This document shows, in pieces, positions 36,086 through 44,840 of a stretch of DNA of 64,000 nt. The position numbers were made by a program, and so were the translations under genes. The DNA is from Brevibacillus ruminantium (GTDB taxonomy: Bacteria; Bacillota; Bacilli; Brevibacillales; Brevibacillaceae): assembly GCF_023746555.1 (NCBI RefSeq), contig NZ_CP098755.1:4844001-4908000 (forward strand), in the 5' to 3' direction. How positions within the stretch are numbered: position 1 is the first letter of the stretch; every line of letters begins with the position of its first letter. Under the pieces are notes generated by a model. It saw only the letters and a list, made by a program, of their open reading frames with translations, did not search any database and was not told where the DNA came from.

Positions 36086-36826
36086 TTGGCGATGAGGATA
36101 AGCGATATCACTAATACCTTTGACTCAAAGGAAAGTATACTAATCGACTCTTTTGAAAGTTATCTAAGTCAAAGGTCATCAAAAAGGTATCCAGTAATAA
36201 TTCGTGAAATGGACTGTTGGCAAGGTAGGGCTGATGTGGTGGCTGCTTATTTTAATGATGGGTGGACATTACCTGTAGGTGCCGAAAATATCATGAGTCG
36301 ACTAGGTCCCGCTCAGTTGCTAGCAGTATTGTATCCCAAACGGAAACAAAAATATCCTGATATTGTCTCATTATCAGGATTATCTGAGTCAACAGTACGT
36401 CGAGTCTTGAAGGAACTACTTGAAATAGGACTAATACAAAAATATGAATCAGAGTCATATACATTGCATCCATCAGTTGTGTTACCTAACGTAACATTTC
36501 ATGCTTATGAGGGAAAACTACACAATTGGAAAAGAGCATTATATCAGGCTATTAACTATTTAGGGTTTGCGCAATATTCCTCCATTGTAATGCCTGAACG
36601 ATATGTCAAAGCAGCATTAGATAATATAGAGCATTTTAAAATAAACGGGATTGGGATTATTTCAGTAACCAATCAGAAATATAAAGTTTACCTGAAGCCA
36701 AGGAAAAACCGACCAAGGAAAAGGGCTTTTCACTTAGTCGGCATCGGAAAAACAATTGCAACTATGAATCAATCAGACATTTGCAGCCCCTCTGAAAAGA
36801 CGAATAGCGGAGAGCCAAGTATTTAA
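36086..36826 (+). CDS. Winged-helix protein with possible nuclease-like N-terminus
   Basis: A 246-residue protein. Residues about 40-60 read VIIREMDCWQGRADVVAAYF, reminiscent of the E...G-x-A-D core of restriction-like folds, though no complete PD-(D/E)xK set is visible. Residues about 95-125 form a winged helix (LSGLSESTVRRVLKELLEIG). The C-terminus is basic (KPRKNRPRKR). It converges on, and overlaps by 54 bases, the leftward unknown gene that follows the kinase. It could be a sensor or regulator of that cluster. Confidence 0.6.
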   Translation: MAMRISDITNTFDSKESILIDSFESYLSQRSSKRYPVIIREMDCWQGRADVVAAYFNDGWTLPVGAENIMSRLGPAQLLAVLYPKRKQKYPDIVSLSGLSESTVRRVLKELLEIGLIQKYESESYTLHPSVVLPNVTFHAYEGKLHNWKRALYQAINYLGFAQYSSIVMPERYVKAALDNIEHFKINGIGIISVTNQKYKVYLKPRKNRPRKRAFHLVGIGKTIATMNQSDICSPSEKTNSGEPSI

Positions 36827-37981
36827 ATGCGATTTCGAAGATGCCCTTTCTAATTGGACTGCGTACCTCTCCAAAAGTGTGTACAATGAACTTGCATGTG
36901 AGATGGCCTTCTCCATATTATTCAGGCGTGTAGTAATATCTTTTGTACTTTGGAAAATATCATTAGATGCTTTCTTTATAGCAGACCAATGTTGCTGATG
37001 TGATAACGCTCTACTCCAAGCATCCGATGGGTTTGACCCCGCAAGAATGATTCTATCCTCACTAGTGTTAGAAAGCGTATCTCGGAAAATACTTTGTGGA
37101 GCGTTTGCAGCAATGGAATCCAACTCAGAGACCAGTATTGAGTTAAGTAGCGGGACTGATGTATATCGCTCCCTTGGTAGCCTCCCACCCGTCGAAGGCA
37201 AAATCCTCTGCTGAATAGTGAACTTCCTCGAACTATTGTGCCAACCGGTTCCGATCCCGTATGCGCCTACGCATAAGTAGAGCAACCCAATAATGTCAGC
37301 ATATCCCACAATTACTTTAAATTCGTTTATCTCTGATAGGGAATAAATGAAATAAAGCAAATTAGAAAGCGCAAGATCTGAGTCAAAGTCCTGATTATAG
37401 TCTTTATTATTTCTCGCTACTGTTAGATAAAAACCCTCCATGTCGAAAACAGAAATTTCGTTTAAAAATTCATTAACCCGATCCGTTTCGTTAAGGGCAG
37501 ATTCAGTAAATATGAGTGATGTCAGTAGTGGCTGAGTATAACCCTTGGAAATCATTACATTATTGGACTCTTCCGCTAAACTCAAACAAATCTGGGTCTG
37601 TCTATCACTAAAACTATTTATTAAAAGCGTAGGAGATAAAATATAATGCGCTCCTAAAGACATCTGGAAATCAATTGTATCCTCTGCGTATTTTTGGATA
37701 TCCCGAATGGACCGAAATGACGGCATTGTCAGATGACCCGGATAATACGCATAATTGGGTAAATTTTTAGTAGTTCCGTCTATATAAGTTGTGTAATAAA
37801 ACTGAGGGTCCAATAAAACCTCGGATTTCGAGTAATCATCAAATAGTTCTTTTCTAAATGTTCTTAGGTTATCTTCAGTATCATCCCGTGGACTTAATAT
37901 CACTCCATCAGCCGCACCATTAGAAAGCGCTTGGTGTATTTTTGTTCCCTTTCCATATCCCTGCTGTACAAATAACTTCAC
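36773..37981 (-). CDS. Unknown 402-residue protein linked to a kinase
   Basis: Not recognised with certainty. The start KLFVQQGYGKGTKIHQAL... GAADGVILSPRD and the middle block VGYADIIGLLYLCVGAYGIG, GTGWHN suggest a TIM-barrel protein, perhaps distantly like tRNA-guanine transglycosylase relatives. The last 100 residues are helical. Its first codon overlaps the stop of the kinase gene, so the two are translationally coupled and probably act together. Its tail overlaps the convergent winged-helix gene. Confidence 0.6.
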   Translation of the reverse strand: MKLFVQQGYGKGTKIHQALSNGAADGVILSPRDDTEDNLRTFRKELFDDYSKSEVLLDPQFYYTTYIDGTTKNLPNYAYYPGHLTMPSFRSIRDIQKYAEDTIDFQMSLGAHYILSPTLLINSFSDRQTQICLSLAEESNNVMISKGYTQPLLTSLIFTESALNETDRVNEFLNEISVFDMEGFYLTVARNNKDYNQDFDSDLALSNLLYFIYSLSEINEFKVIVGYADIIGLLYLCVGAYGIGTGWHNSSRKFTIQQRILPSTGGRLPRERYTSVPLLNSILVSELDSIAANAPQSIFRDTLSNTSEDRIILAGSNPSDAWSRALSHQQHWSAIKKASNDIFQSTKDITTRLNNMEKAISHASSLYTLLERYAVQLERASSKSHLNTWLSAIRLFRGAANV

Positions 37982-38919
37982 TAGATTTCCTCCCTTGCTT
38001 GCAATAGTTTATCTATAAGGGATTCACAACTTTTATACCTTAAATGAGGCTCTTTTGCTAAAAGTCGCATTATTACTGTGTTTAGACTATTCGGTAAATC
38101 AGTGCGAAATTTATTAGGTGGCTCAACTTGGTTCGAAACAATATTCGCAACTAACTGCATAGAATTAATTCCCCTTGTAAAGAACGGGTGATTACCGGTT
38201 AACGATTCATAAAGAACTATACCTAATAAGAAAAGATCGGAACGAAAATCGATTCCTCTCCTCACATTCTTTAACTGTTCTGGTGACATATAGATTGGTG
38301 TCCCTACCGTCATGAACGCTGCTGTAAGCGATTCATCAGTTAGATCGAATGCTAAGCCGGTATCGAGCAACACATAACTCCCATTATCACGCCTCATGAT
38401 ATTTTTAGGTTTTACATCTCGATGTACCATTTTAATCTCCCATAAATGCTTAACGGCGGTTGCGATATCAATCCCTAATTGAATTCCTTCTTGAAGTGAT
38501 ATCTGCTTGTCCCGTCTGATTATGGTATGGAGATCATCACCATTTATAAGTTCTTCAGTAAAGTAAAGAAGTTTTTTATTATTGTAATCAACGAATGTCA
38601 TTCCAATTGGACCCAATTTAACTAAAGTCGGTGTTTCACAACGATCCATAATATCGATTTCCCGTTTCGCCCTTGCCAACACATCTTCCCTAATATCCTC
38701 CATAGGAGACACAGTAATCTGTGAGTTCAAACTTAACAAATCTTGTGGGGCTTGTTGATTTTGAATATTTGTTAGATCTAGAAACTTTATTGCAAATTTG
38801 TCTTCATTAATCAGGCAGGAAAAAACGGTTTTTTGCCCACCTTTTCCCACAAACTCAATTTCATTACATTCAGGACAAATCTCTTTCACTTCGTCTACTG
38901 TTAAGTCTGGTGCTCGCAA
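37981..38919 (-). CDS. Ser/Thr protein kinase, eukaryotic-like
   Basis: A 312-residue kinase without membrane helix. Gly-rich loop GKGGQKTVF (25-33), Lys45, Glu87, catalytic loop HRDVKPKN (166-173) and an SPE at 212-214 are all present, so activity is expected. The metal-binding DFG is DTG (186-188), a variation that keeps the Asp. A CPEC pair at 15-18 may bind metal. It heads a two-gene operon; standing beside a restriction-modification pair in a mobile island, a defence role is a fair guess. Confidence 0.85.
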   Translation of the reverse strand: MRAPDLTVDEVKEICPECNEIEFVGKGGQKTVFSCLINEDKFAIKFLDLTNIQNQQAPQDLLSLNSQITVSPMEDIREDVLARAKREIDIMDRCETPTLVKLGPIGMTFVDYNNKKLLYFTEELINGDDLHTIIRRDKQISLQEGIQLGIDIATAVKHLWEIKMVHRDVKPKNIMRRDNGSYVLLDTGLAFDLTDESLTAAFMTVGTPIYMSPEQLKNVRRGIDFRSDLFLLGIVLYESLTGNHPFFTRGINSMQLVANIVSNQVEPPNKFRTDLPNSLNTVIMRLLAKEPHLRYKSCESLIDKLLQAREEI

Positions 38920-38989
38920 GGACCTTCCTCCCCAAAGTAGATATTTCCAATATAGTTCCAGTATACTACTTTTTTCGTCATAATTAACA

Positions 38990-38996
38990 GTCTTAC
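38990..38996 (+). repeat. Target-site duplication, left
   Basis: GTCTTAC directly left of the transposon end, identical to 41997-42003. Confidence 0.85.
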
Positions 38997-39158
38997 TGTT
39001 TACGCTGAAGCATAATGCCCGAAAGCTGACGGTATTGCCTGTCCAGGGATTGACGAATATAATGTCCGTATCACAGAAAAGGAAAAGGATGCCTCCATAT
39101 AGCGTGAGCCTGTTCGCGCAAGCTCACTGGAGACATCCCCTCACAAAACGTATGATCA

Positions 39159-39716
39159 TTGTATCAAATTATGAGCTGGATGAGAAGATCCCCGGCGTTT
39201 TTTGTTAGGTGTGCAGAAATTGTCCCTAGCCCTTGCTGCATTGCGAGTTTAACGGTAATCGGTAGCCGAGGCCGGAAGATTGTTCATGCTACAGGGGAAA
39301 AGAGCGAGTTGGTTATTCGAAGATTGCGTTGTACGGCTTGTCGGAAGATTCATCATGAGTTACCGGATTGCATTGTACCTTACAAGCGTTACGAGTCGGA
39401 ATGTGTGGAAAATGTCATCACGTCTGAACCGTCAGAAGTAGATGTTGCCGCAGACAACTCCACGTTGTACCGTTGGCGGGCTTGGTTTTGCTCCATGGCC
39501 ACCTACTTGCTAGGGTGCTTAGAGTCTATCGCCATTCGCTTTCATCTAGATGTTGTGGAGGAATCGTCCACTCCTTCACAAGCTGCACACCATAGATTCG
39601 GACGTTATGTCGGTGATGCTGACGGATGGCTAGCTAGAGTTGTCCGGCCTGTTGCAAATTCAAACTTTTGGGTTACATACCCGTTCTGCATTCTTGTCCA
39701 AGGCCCTCTGAGATAG
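39159..39716 (+). CDS. DUF6431 transposon protein, probably frameshifted at its start
   Basis: Reads as the DUF6431 family of transposon accessory proteins, with PSPCC, TVIGSRGRK, IRRLRCTACRKIHHELPD and PYKRY; the Cys pairs likely bind zinc. The natural start seems to be the ATG at 39152 (MIIVSNYELDEKIPGV), which is in another frame; the two join at a T6 run near 39206. That is either a programmed -1 shift or a mutation. Function in transposition is unknown. Confidence 0.7.
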   Translation: MYQIMSWMRRSPAFFVRCAEIVPSPCCIASLTVIGSRGRKIVHATGEKSELVIRRLRCTACRKIHHELPDCIVPYKRYESECVENVITSEPSEVDVAADNSTLYRWRAWFCSMATYLLGCLESIAIRFHLDVVEESSTPSQAAHHRFGRYVGDADGWLARVVRPVANSNFWVTYPFCILVQGPLR

Positions 39717-39754
39717 ACTCGTAAACGAATCTATCAGAGGAAAGGTGTAATGGG

Positions 39755-41107
39755 ATGAAAGATCAAAAGAAAGCAGAGCAAATCGCAGCAGACCGTGTGC
39801 AGCTCCTTGCCCCGTTGCTTACGGAAGGGCTCGATCCGGCAAAGGCGAGGGAAATCAAGCAAAGAATTTGCGAGCAAATCGGAATATCGGAGAGAACGCT
39901 GCGGCGGTATCTAGCAGCCTACCGGCAAGATGGCTTTGGCGGATTAAAGCCGAAGAGCAAAGGGAAGCAACCCGCAGCCCCCGCCATTCCGTCGGAGGTC
40001 TTGGAGCAAGCAATCTTGCTGCGGCGAGAGGTACCAAGTCGTAGTGTCACCCAGATCATTCAGATCCTGGAATGGGAAGGCCGCGTTAAGCCAGGTCAAA
40101 TCAAACGGAGCACGCTTCAAGAGAAGCTAACGGAACGTGGTTACAGCACAAGACATATGCGAATGTATGCAAACTCTGGTGTAGCGGCTCGCAGGTTCCA
40201 ACAGCCACACCGCAATCGTCTATGGCACTCGGACTTAAAGTATGGTCCGTACCTGCCCATTGGACCGGATGGAGCGATGAAACAAGTGTTTCTCGTCACC
40301 TTCATCGACGATGCGACGAGATTCGTGCTGCATGGCGAATTTTACCCGGTCATGGATAAGACGATCGTCGAAGACTGTTTCCGAAAGGCCATTCAGAAAT
40401 ACGGTGTTCCGGAGGCGGTGTACTTCGACAATGGGAAGCAGTACCGTACCAAATGGATGACACGGACGTGTTCCAAATTGGGTGTGCGACTTCTTTTTGC
40501 GAAACCGTACTCGCCAGAATCGACCGGTAAGGTTGAGCGATTCAACCGGGTGGTAGATTCTTTCCTTAGCGAAGCAGCACTTGAAAAGCCTAAGACGATC
40601 GACCGACTGAATGAGTTGTTCGAGGTCTGGCTCTCGGAATGCTACCAGAACAAGCCGCATTCGGCATTAGAAAACAAACGAAGCCCTGAAATCGCCTTTC
40701 GAAATGACAAGAAGGCGCTTCGGTTTGTGGAACCGGAGGAACTTGCCAATGCATTCCTTCACTGTGAAACCCGCAAAGTCGACAAAACCGGTTGCATTAG
40801 CTTCTTGGATCGAAAATATGAAGTGGGGCTTCCTTTCATCGGATGTACCGTGGATGTCGTGTATGACCCGTCAGACACCACCGAGTTGACGATTGAGTAT
40901 GAAGGCCACGAACCGTGGAAGGTCAAAGAGCTCGTGATCGGTGAACGCGCCGGAAAGCGTCCTCCGTTGCCAGACCATCTTCAGCCTGTTCCAGTAGAAT
41001 CGTCAAGGCTGCTAAGTGCTGCCGAAGTACAGAGTCATCACCGCCGTTCCGTGCAAGCTCCGGCCGTTAGTTACCGTAGGAAAGGTAAGGTGAATGGCGA
41101 TGTTTGA
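39755..41107 (+). CDS. DDE transposase (rve core, TniA-like)
   Basis: A 450-residue transposase. N-terminal helix-turn-helix (about 25-70; ISERTLRRYLAAYRQDG) and a second DNA-binding part are followed by the RNase H-like core: first Asp in HSDLKYGPY, second in YFDNGKQY, and Glu in ESTGKVERFNR. A Mu-C-like barrel closes the protein (CISFLDRKYEVG). It performs strand transfer together with the ATPase, whose start overlaps its stop by 14 bases. Confidence 0.92.
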   Translation: MKDQKKAEQIAADRVQLLAPLLTEGLDPAKAREIKQRICEQIGISERTLRRYLAAYRQDGFGGLKPKSKGKQPAAPAIPSEVLEQAILLRREVPSRSVTQIIQILEWEGRVKPGQIKRSTLQEKLTERGYSTRHMRMYANSGVAARRFQQPHRNRLWHSDLKYGPYLPIGPDGAMKQVFLVTFIDDATRFVLHGEFYPVMDKTIVEDCFRKAIQKYGVPEAVYFDNGKQYRTKWMTRTCSKLGVRLLFAKPYSPESTGKVERFNRVVDSFLSEAALEKPKTIDRLNELFEVWLSECYQNKPHSALENKRSPEIAFRNDKKALRFVEPEELANAFLHCETRKVDKTGCISFLDRKYEVGLPFIGCTVDVVYDPSDTTELTIEYEGHEPWKVKELVIGERAGKRPPLPDHLQPVPVESSRLLSAAEVQSHHRRSVQAPAVSYRRKGKVNGDV

Positions 41108-41900
41108 GGCATTCTACGAGCTTAGTCGTTCACCGTTCTCCAGAGATGTCCCGCCTAGCGAGCTGTATGAGTCGGTCATTTTGGAAGAGACGCTGGGACG
41201 GTTAGAATATGCGGCAGAGAGGCAATGGTTTGCTGTCGTTACCGGAGACTGCGGAACGGGGAAGACGACAACGATTCGGCGGTTTGCGGAAGAACTGGAT
41301 CCCGCAAAGTTCAAAGTGCTCTATCTGTCAGATTCAAAGCTGACCCCGCGGCATTTCTACAAGGGACTACTGGAACAACTCGGTTGTGAGTCGAAGTTTT
41401 ATCGCGGGGATGCGAAGCGTCAGTTGCATCGGGAGATTGAGCTCATGCGAGGAATTCATGGATTGCAGCCCGTCGTGGTCGTGGATGAAAGTCATCTTTT
41501 GGATCGTGAGATGCTGGAAGAGGTTCGCTTTCTTCTGAATTTTAAGATGGATGCACAAAGCCCAATGGCTCTTATCCTTGTCGGGCAAAGCGAACTCTGG
41601 GATCGCATTAACCTACAAGCTTACGCTGCAATTCGTCAACGCATCGATCTGCAATGCAAACTTCCGCATTACGACCGGGCCCAAACAGGAGCTTACATCG
41701 AGAGACACATGACCTATGCCGGTGCGGAACGGGACATATTCACCGACGGAGCCATTGATGACATCTATCGCTTTTCTAGTGGAGCAGCTAGGCTAATCAA
41801 CAAAGTATGCACCCATTGTTTAATCTATGGGGCCCAGAACAAACACCGCATCATCGATGATCATATGGTTAAACGCGTCATTCAGGGAGAATTATCATAA
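41094..41900 (+). CDS. AAA ATPase, TniB/ExeA-like transposition regulator
   Basis: 268 residues with Walker A GDCGTGKTTT (about 46-55), Walker B VVVVDESHLL and sensor GQSELW. ExeA/TniB-type ATPases choose targets and activate the transposase. Overlaps the transposase gene and uses ATG behind AGGTGAATGGCG. Confidence 0.88.
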   Translation: MAMFEAFYELSRSPFSRDVPPSELYESVILEETLGRLEYAAERQWFAVVTGDCGTGKTTTIRRFAEELDPAKFKVLYLSDSKLTPRHFYKGLLEQLGCESKFYRGDAKRQLHREIELMRGIHGLQPVVVVDESHLLDREMLEEVRFLLNFKMDAQSPMALILVGQSELWDRINLQAYAAIRQRIDLQCKLPHYDRAQTGAYIERHMTYAGAERDIFTDGAIDDIYRFSSGAARLINKVCTHCLIYGAQNKHRIIDDHMVKRVIQGELS

Positions 41901-41996
41901 TTCCCCCTCTCGTATATCCGGATGCGGTCAGATTAACCGTCAATAGCAGGATAACTTACACCATCAATCTCCGGACATTATGCGTTAGCAATAACA

Positions 41997-42003
41997 GTCT
42001 TAC
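41997..42003 (+). repeat. Target-site duplication, right
   Basis: GTCTTAC, identical to the left copy at 38990-38996. Confidence 0.85.
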
Positions 42004-42057
42004 ATCCCTACGGATATAATGCTGGCTTTTATTGCGTTAAACACAAATAATAAAAAT

Positions 42058-42093
42058 CAAAAAAACTGATGCTTCAATAGCATCAGTTTTTTA
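42058..42093. terminator. Bidirectional terminator near the island end
   Basis: AAAAAACTGATGC and GCATCAGTTTTTT form a perfect hairpin with A and T tracts on either side. It may guard the island edge. Confidence 0.8.
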
Positions 42094-42119
42094 AGCGATT
42101 AGAGTATATACATTTCAAT

Positions 42120-42152
42120 GTTATGTATATTGATGGTGGAGGCGGGGCTACA
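42120..42152. other. Candidate right attachment site of the island
   Basis: Imperfect copy of the sequence at 6731-6763: TGTTATGT, then TGGTGGAGGCGGGGC and CTACA. It is followed by an inverted GGGCTACA...TGTAGCCC pair (42146-42186), which could be part of a recombinase-binding site. Confidence 0.5.
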
Positions 42153-42786
42153 CCTGTAAAAAACCTGTCATTTACAACTGTAGCCCGATACGTCAAAAAC
42201 TAGAAAACAAACACAAGTCCCATGAAAATGGCCTATTTTCATCCCGTCAGCTTTTCTAAACGAGCGCACAATTCATGTTGGCATTGAGTATCATTCGTCA
42301 TATGAGCAAGCAACGATAGATTTTTCAGCTTTGCGACCTCCCAGGCTCGGTACGCGGGAGTTTACCCTATCTTTTTGAATCCGAGTCAATCTAAAAAACC
42401 CTTGAATTTCAAGGGTTTTTCTTGTTCGTATCCGTTCATATCCGTCCCCAATCCTACATCGTCCAGAAGTCATCCTGCTTTACATTGGGATCCACTTTCC
42501 GCAGAGCCTCATGAGCTATCACCTCACCCATATCTTGGACAAACATTCAGAAAAGTATACGAGCCGTGTTTAAAAAATGCGTAATATTGGACAATCCCCG
42601 CTGCATCCCATAGTACCAAATCCAATTCGTTTGCTGGTTCGCTCGGCGGTTCGTTTTCGATGCGTACCTCGCGAACGACAAAGCGAACAGGAAAATGCGA
42701 TAGCGGCAACGGCTTCAGTTGATTCAAACAAGTTCGCTTTCGTCACAACTGTTTCTTTCAGAAACAATAGTGAGGTGGTGTGTGAT
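42153..42786. other. Junction region with gene debris and terminators
   Basis: A short minus-strand coding relic (stop at 42239; reads WEVAKLKNLSLLAH and QHELCARLEKLTG) begins beside a hairpin (CTCCC...GGGAG, 42339-42361). A clear terminator, AACCCTTGAA/TTCAAGGGTT, is at 42394-42424. No intact gene. Confidence 0.45.
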
Positions 42787-43359
42787 GTGCTGCTTGAAAT
42801 CGTGTCATCAGCTGTGATGGGAGGTGTGGCTTTGTATGCACATTTGAGGAAATCAGGAATATCGAACGACAGTGAGAAATTAAACAAAATCTTCTCGTTG
42901 ACCGGATTGAACGTTCGTGACGGTGACAAGACCTATACAGCACAGCTCGTTAAAAAGGTCAATTACCCTTGGGGTACAGAATACCGCTACCGTATACCGC
43001 TTGGTCGGAGTTTTGAGGATTACCAAGCGAAGCTCCCCCACATCCAGGACGGACTAAACAACCGCAAGACGATGCTGGTTGTTGGTGATAATACCCGCAT
43101 CACATTATTTACCCATAAACCGTTTCATGAGATGGAGCGTGAAGAGAAAATACACGCATGTTATCTACATGCAAGTTTAAAATACGTCACAAAAGAATAT
43201 ATGACCAACGCAAGCCTCAGACAACGATTTGGTAAAGAAGACAGGGACATCTCAATAATTTCTAGAGTGATTAGAGACGCTCTTAACGAAGGCAAGATAA
43301 AACCATTAGACCCTGATACAGCCCCGAGATATATGAAATATATACCTTTCTGGGCATAA
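42787..43359 (+). pseudogene. Chimeric remnant: FtsK/ConQ-like N-terminus joined to AlbA_2-type C-terminus
   Basis: About 190 codons from a GTG after GAGGTGG. The first 100 residues (VGG-type helix, then YPWGTEYRYRIPLGRSFEDY and DGLNNRK) look like the start of FtsK/SpoIIIE-like ICE coupling ATPases. The rest (HACYLHASLKYVTKEYMTN, LRQRFGKEDRD, RYMKYIPFWA) looks like the C-terminal end of AlbA_2/divergent-AAA proteins. Neither ATPase core is present, so an internal deletion or fusion is likely. Family matches are from memory. Confidence 0.5.
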
Positions 43360-43794
43360 CTGACATGGATCTAATACTTGCCTGTAACTTACAATAACCT
43401 TGCTTATTCGGTTTTACCTCATCATTTAACTTGCTTGTATGTAGTAAAGCACACTTAGACAGACATAATTTCTCCTCGTATTACCAATTAATTTGAATGC
43501 CCTCTCTTAGTTTATTCCGGGGAGGGCTTCACTTTTACAACTTGCTCCCATCCCCATAGAATCATGAGAACAAATATCCTATTACAGAACCAACTGCGCT
43601 GATCCGTGAACGGAACTACGGATCGCACCATCCCACCACCCAGCGTAGCATAAAAACAAGGCCCCTACCCGTTCAGGATGGAGGCCATACTTTTGCCTAA
43701 CGCTCGCTTGCGCCTACGCGCTACACTAGAGCGTATGTAGAGTTTTGGGGATTTATGTATGTTAAGTGTAGTTTTACCTTCATTTTTTTGAACA
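43360..43794. other. Intergenic region
   Basis: No supported gene. Includes the toxin gene terminator at 43660-43690 and a few GC-rich hairpins near 43590-43640. Confidence 0.45.
43660..43690 (-). terminator. Terminator after the toxin-antitoxin pair
   Basis: GGCC-rich arms around a long loop, then TTGTTTTTATG on the minus strand; about 105 bases past the toxin stop. Confidence 0.5.
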
Positions 43795-44229
43795 TTAGGA
43801 CATAGGATAAACCTCATGATTGCGGTCAAACCATATAACGTAAAATACATTTCTTATTCGATACCCGAAAAGCCTTGCCCGCTGTGAAACACGACACTCA
43901 TAAATTGATACATCAGGGGATATATACTCTGGCAAATCCTTGGAAAAGGTTTTGGGGTCTAATATTTTTATTCCGAGCCCTTTTATTTTTAAGGCATCTT
44001 GCCATGTACTATTCCCAAGCTTCTTTAAGGTGTCAACCAGTTGTTTTAATTCAGTCCCCTGCCACTCTTCTAACTGAAAATGATTTGGACAAACATCTTT
44101 AAATGAAAGCACTGGAGGCATGTGATCTGTTGATCCAGTGTCCTCCGGTGCAATTACAGCCTTTTCGGAAAGGCGTTTATCACGAATCTTGTTACTAACC
44201 GCCCTCACTTTTGGTCTTCTTTTACTCAT
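43795..44229 (-). CDS. Putative RelE-fold toxin of a Panacea-type pair
   Basis: About 144 residues from ATG at 44229. A basic lead (MSKRRPKVRAVSNK) is followed by a C-terminal domain ending in SQRARLFGYRIRNVFYVIWFD and HEVYP, the end pattern of RelE-like mRNA-cutting toxins. It overlaps the stop of the antitoxin gene by eight bases. Panacea-domain antitoxins pair with many toxin folds; the RelE call is inferred from this motif. Confidence 0.65.
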   Translation of the reverse strand: MSKRRPKVRAVSNKIRDKRLSEKAVIAPEDTGSTDHMPPVLSFKDVCPNHFQLEEWQGTELKQLVDTLKKLGNSTWQDALKIKGLGIKILDPKTFSKDLPEYISPDVSIYECRVSQRARLFGYRIRNVFYVIWFDRNHEVYPMS

Positions 44230-44683
44230 CCTCAATCATATCCTTATAATAGTTCCTCATAGTGTTTTCATCAATTGGGGTATTACAAGAACGTCCTTCT
44301 GGAAGATCTCCTCTAGCCTCAAGCCACGGGTCTTCCTGGTGAGTAAGGTTTTCCAAATAGCGCGCTGAGTACTTTCCATATACATCCCAAATCTCGTCCA
44401 GGAATTCACGAATTGGTTTCGGGATTGATTTTATCTCGAAATCCTCCGGATAAGGAATTGGATCCCAGCCATAACCTCGATATTCGTACCACAGACCCGG
44501 ATTAACTGGTCCATGTGCCCAAGCTTCGAAATGAGCTTCAAACAAAGGTTCATCTTCAATTGCAAGATGCCATGCCTGAGCATAATAGCATATTTTTTGG
44601 AGTTTTAGATGCGTAATATTGTCGCCAGAATCTCGATCGACTTTTGTTAAGAAATAGTTCGCTACATCGTTTATTGTAGTCAA
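44222..44683 (-). CDS. Panacea/SocA-like (DUF4065) antitoxin
   Basis: 153 residues of the DUF4065 family: THLKLQKICYYAQAWHLA, EAHFEAWAHGPVNPGLW and the later LENLTHQEDPW are the family marks. These proteins neutralise diverse toxins; SocA also works as a ClpXP adaptor for its toxin. It comes first in the operon, as usual for antitoxins. Confidence 0.85.
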   Translation of the reverse strand: MTTINDVANYFLTKVDRDSGDNITHLKLQKICYYAQAWHLAIEDEPLFEAHFEAWAHGPVNPGLWYEYRGYGWDPIPYPEDFEIKSIPKPIREFLDEIWDVYGKYSARYLENLTHQEDPWLEARGDLPEGRSCNTPIDENTMRNYYKDMIEDE

Positions 44684-44840
44684 TTACTATCCCCCTTTCC
44701 GCTTAGTTCATGACAGAGGGCATTAAAACATACTTGGTACTGTTTCGAGTTCATTTTATCACAGATTATGAAAATGACATCAGTCAAAAAGCGCGTTATT
44801 CGACAAAATTCTACATGTAATCATGTTATGGTTTGTTCTA

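Larger units (their letters stand above)
38997..41996 (+). mobile_element. Complete 3,000-bp three-gene transposon (TniA/TniB-like)
   Basis: Ends are inverted repeats: left TGTTTACGCTGAAGCATAATG, right (complement) TGTTATTGCTAACGCATAAT, with further inner repeats (TATAATGTCCG; ATTGACGGT), like the multi-site ends of Tn7/Tn552-type elements. Flanked by the 7-bp duplication GTCTTAC. Carries a DUF6431 gene, a DDE transposase and an AAA ATPase in one direction. Intact ends imply recent insertion between the kinase gene and the island end. Confidence 0.9.
6739..42152. mobile_element. Integrative element (about 35 kb) with large serine recombinase
   Basis: Bounded by the imperfect repeat pair described as candidate att sites. 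It carries a serine and a tyrosine recombinase, a primase-helicase, an annealing protein, many small unknown genes, a restriction-modification pair and a kinase cluster. Base composition is AT-rich compared with the spoVR remnant on the left and the phage tail genes on the right. No capsid, portal, terminase, relaxase or type IV secretion genes were found, so its mode of transfer is unknown. The boundaries are inference. Confidence 0.55.
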
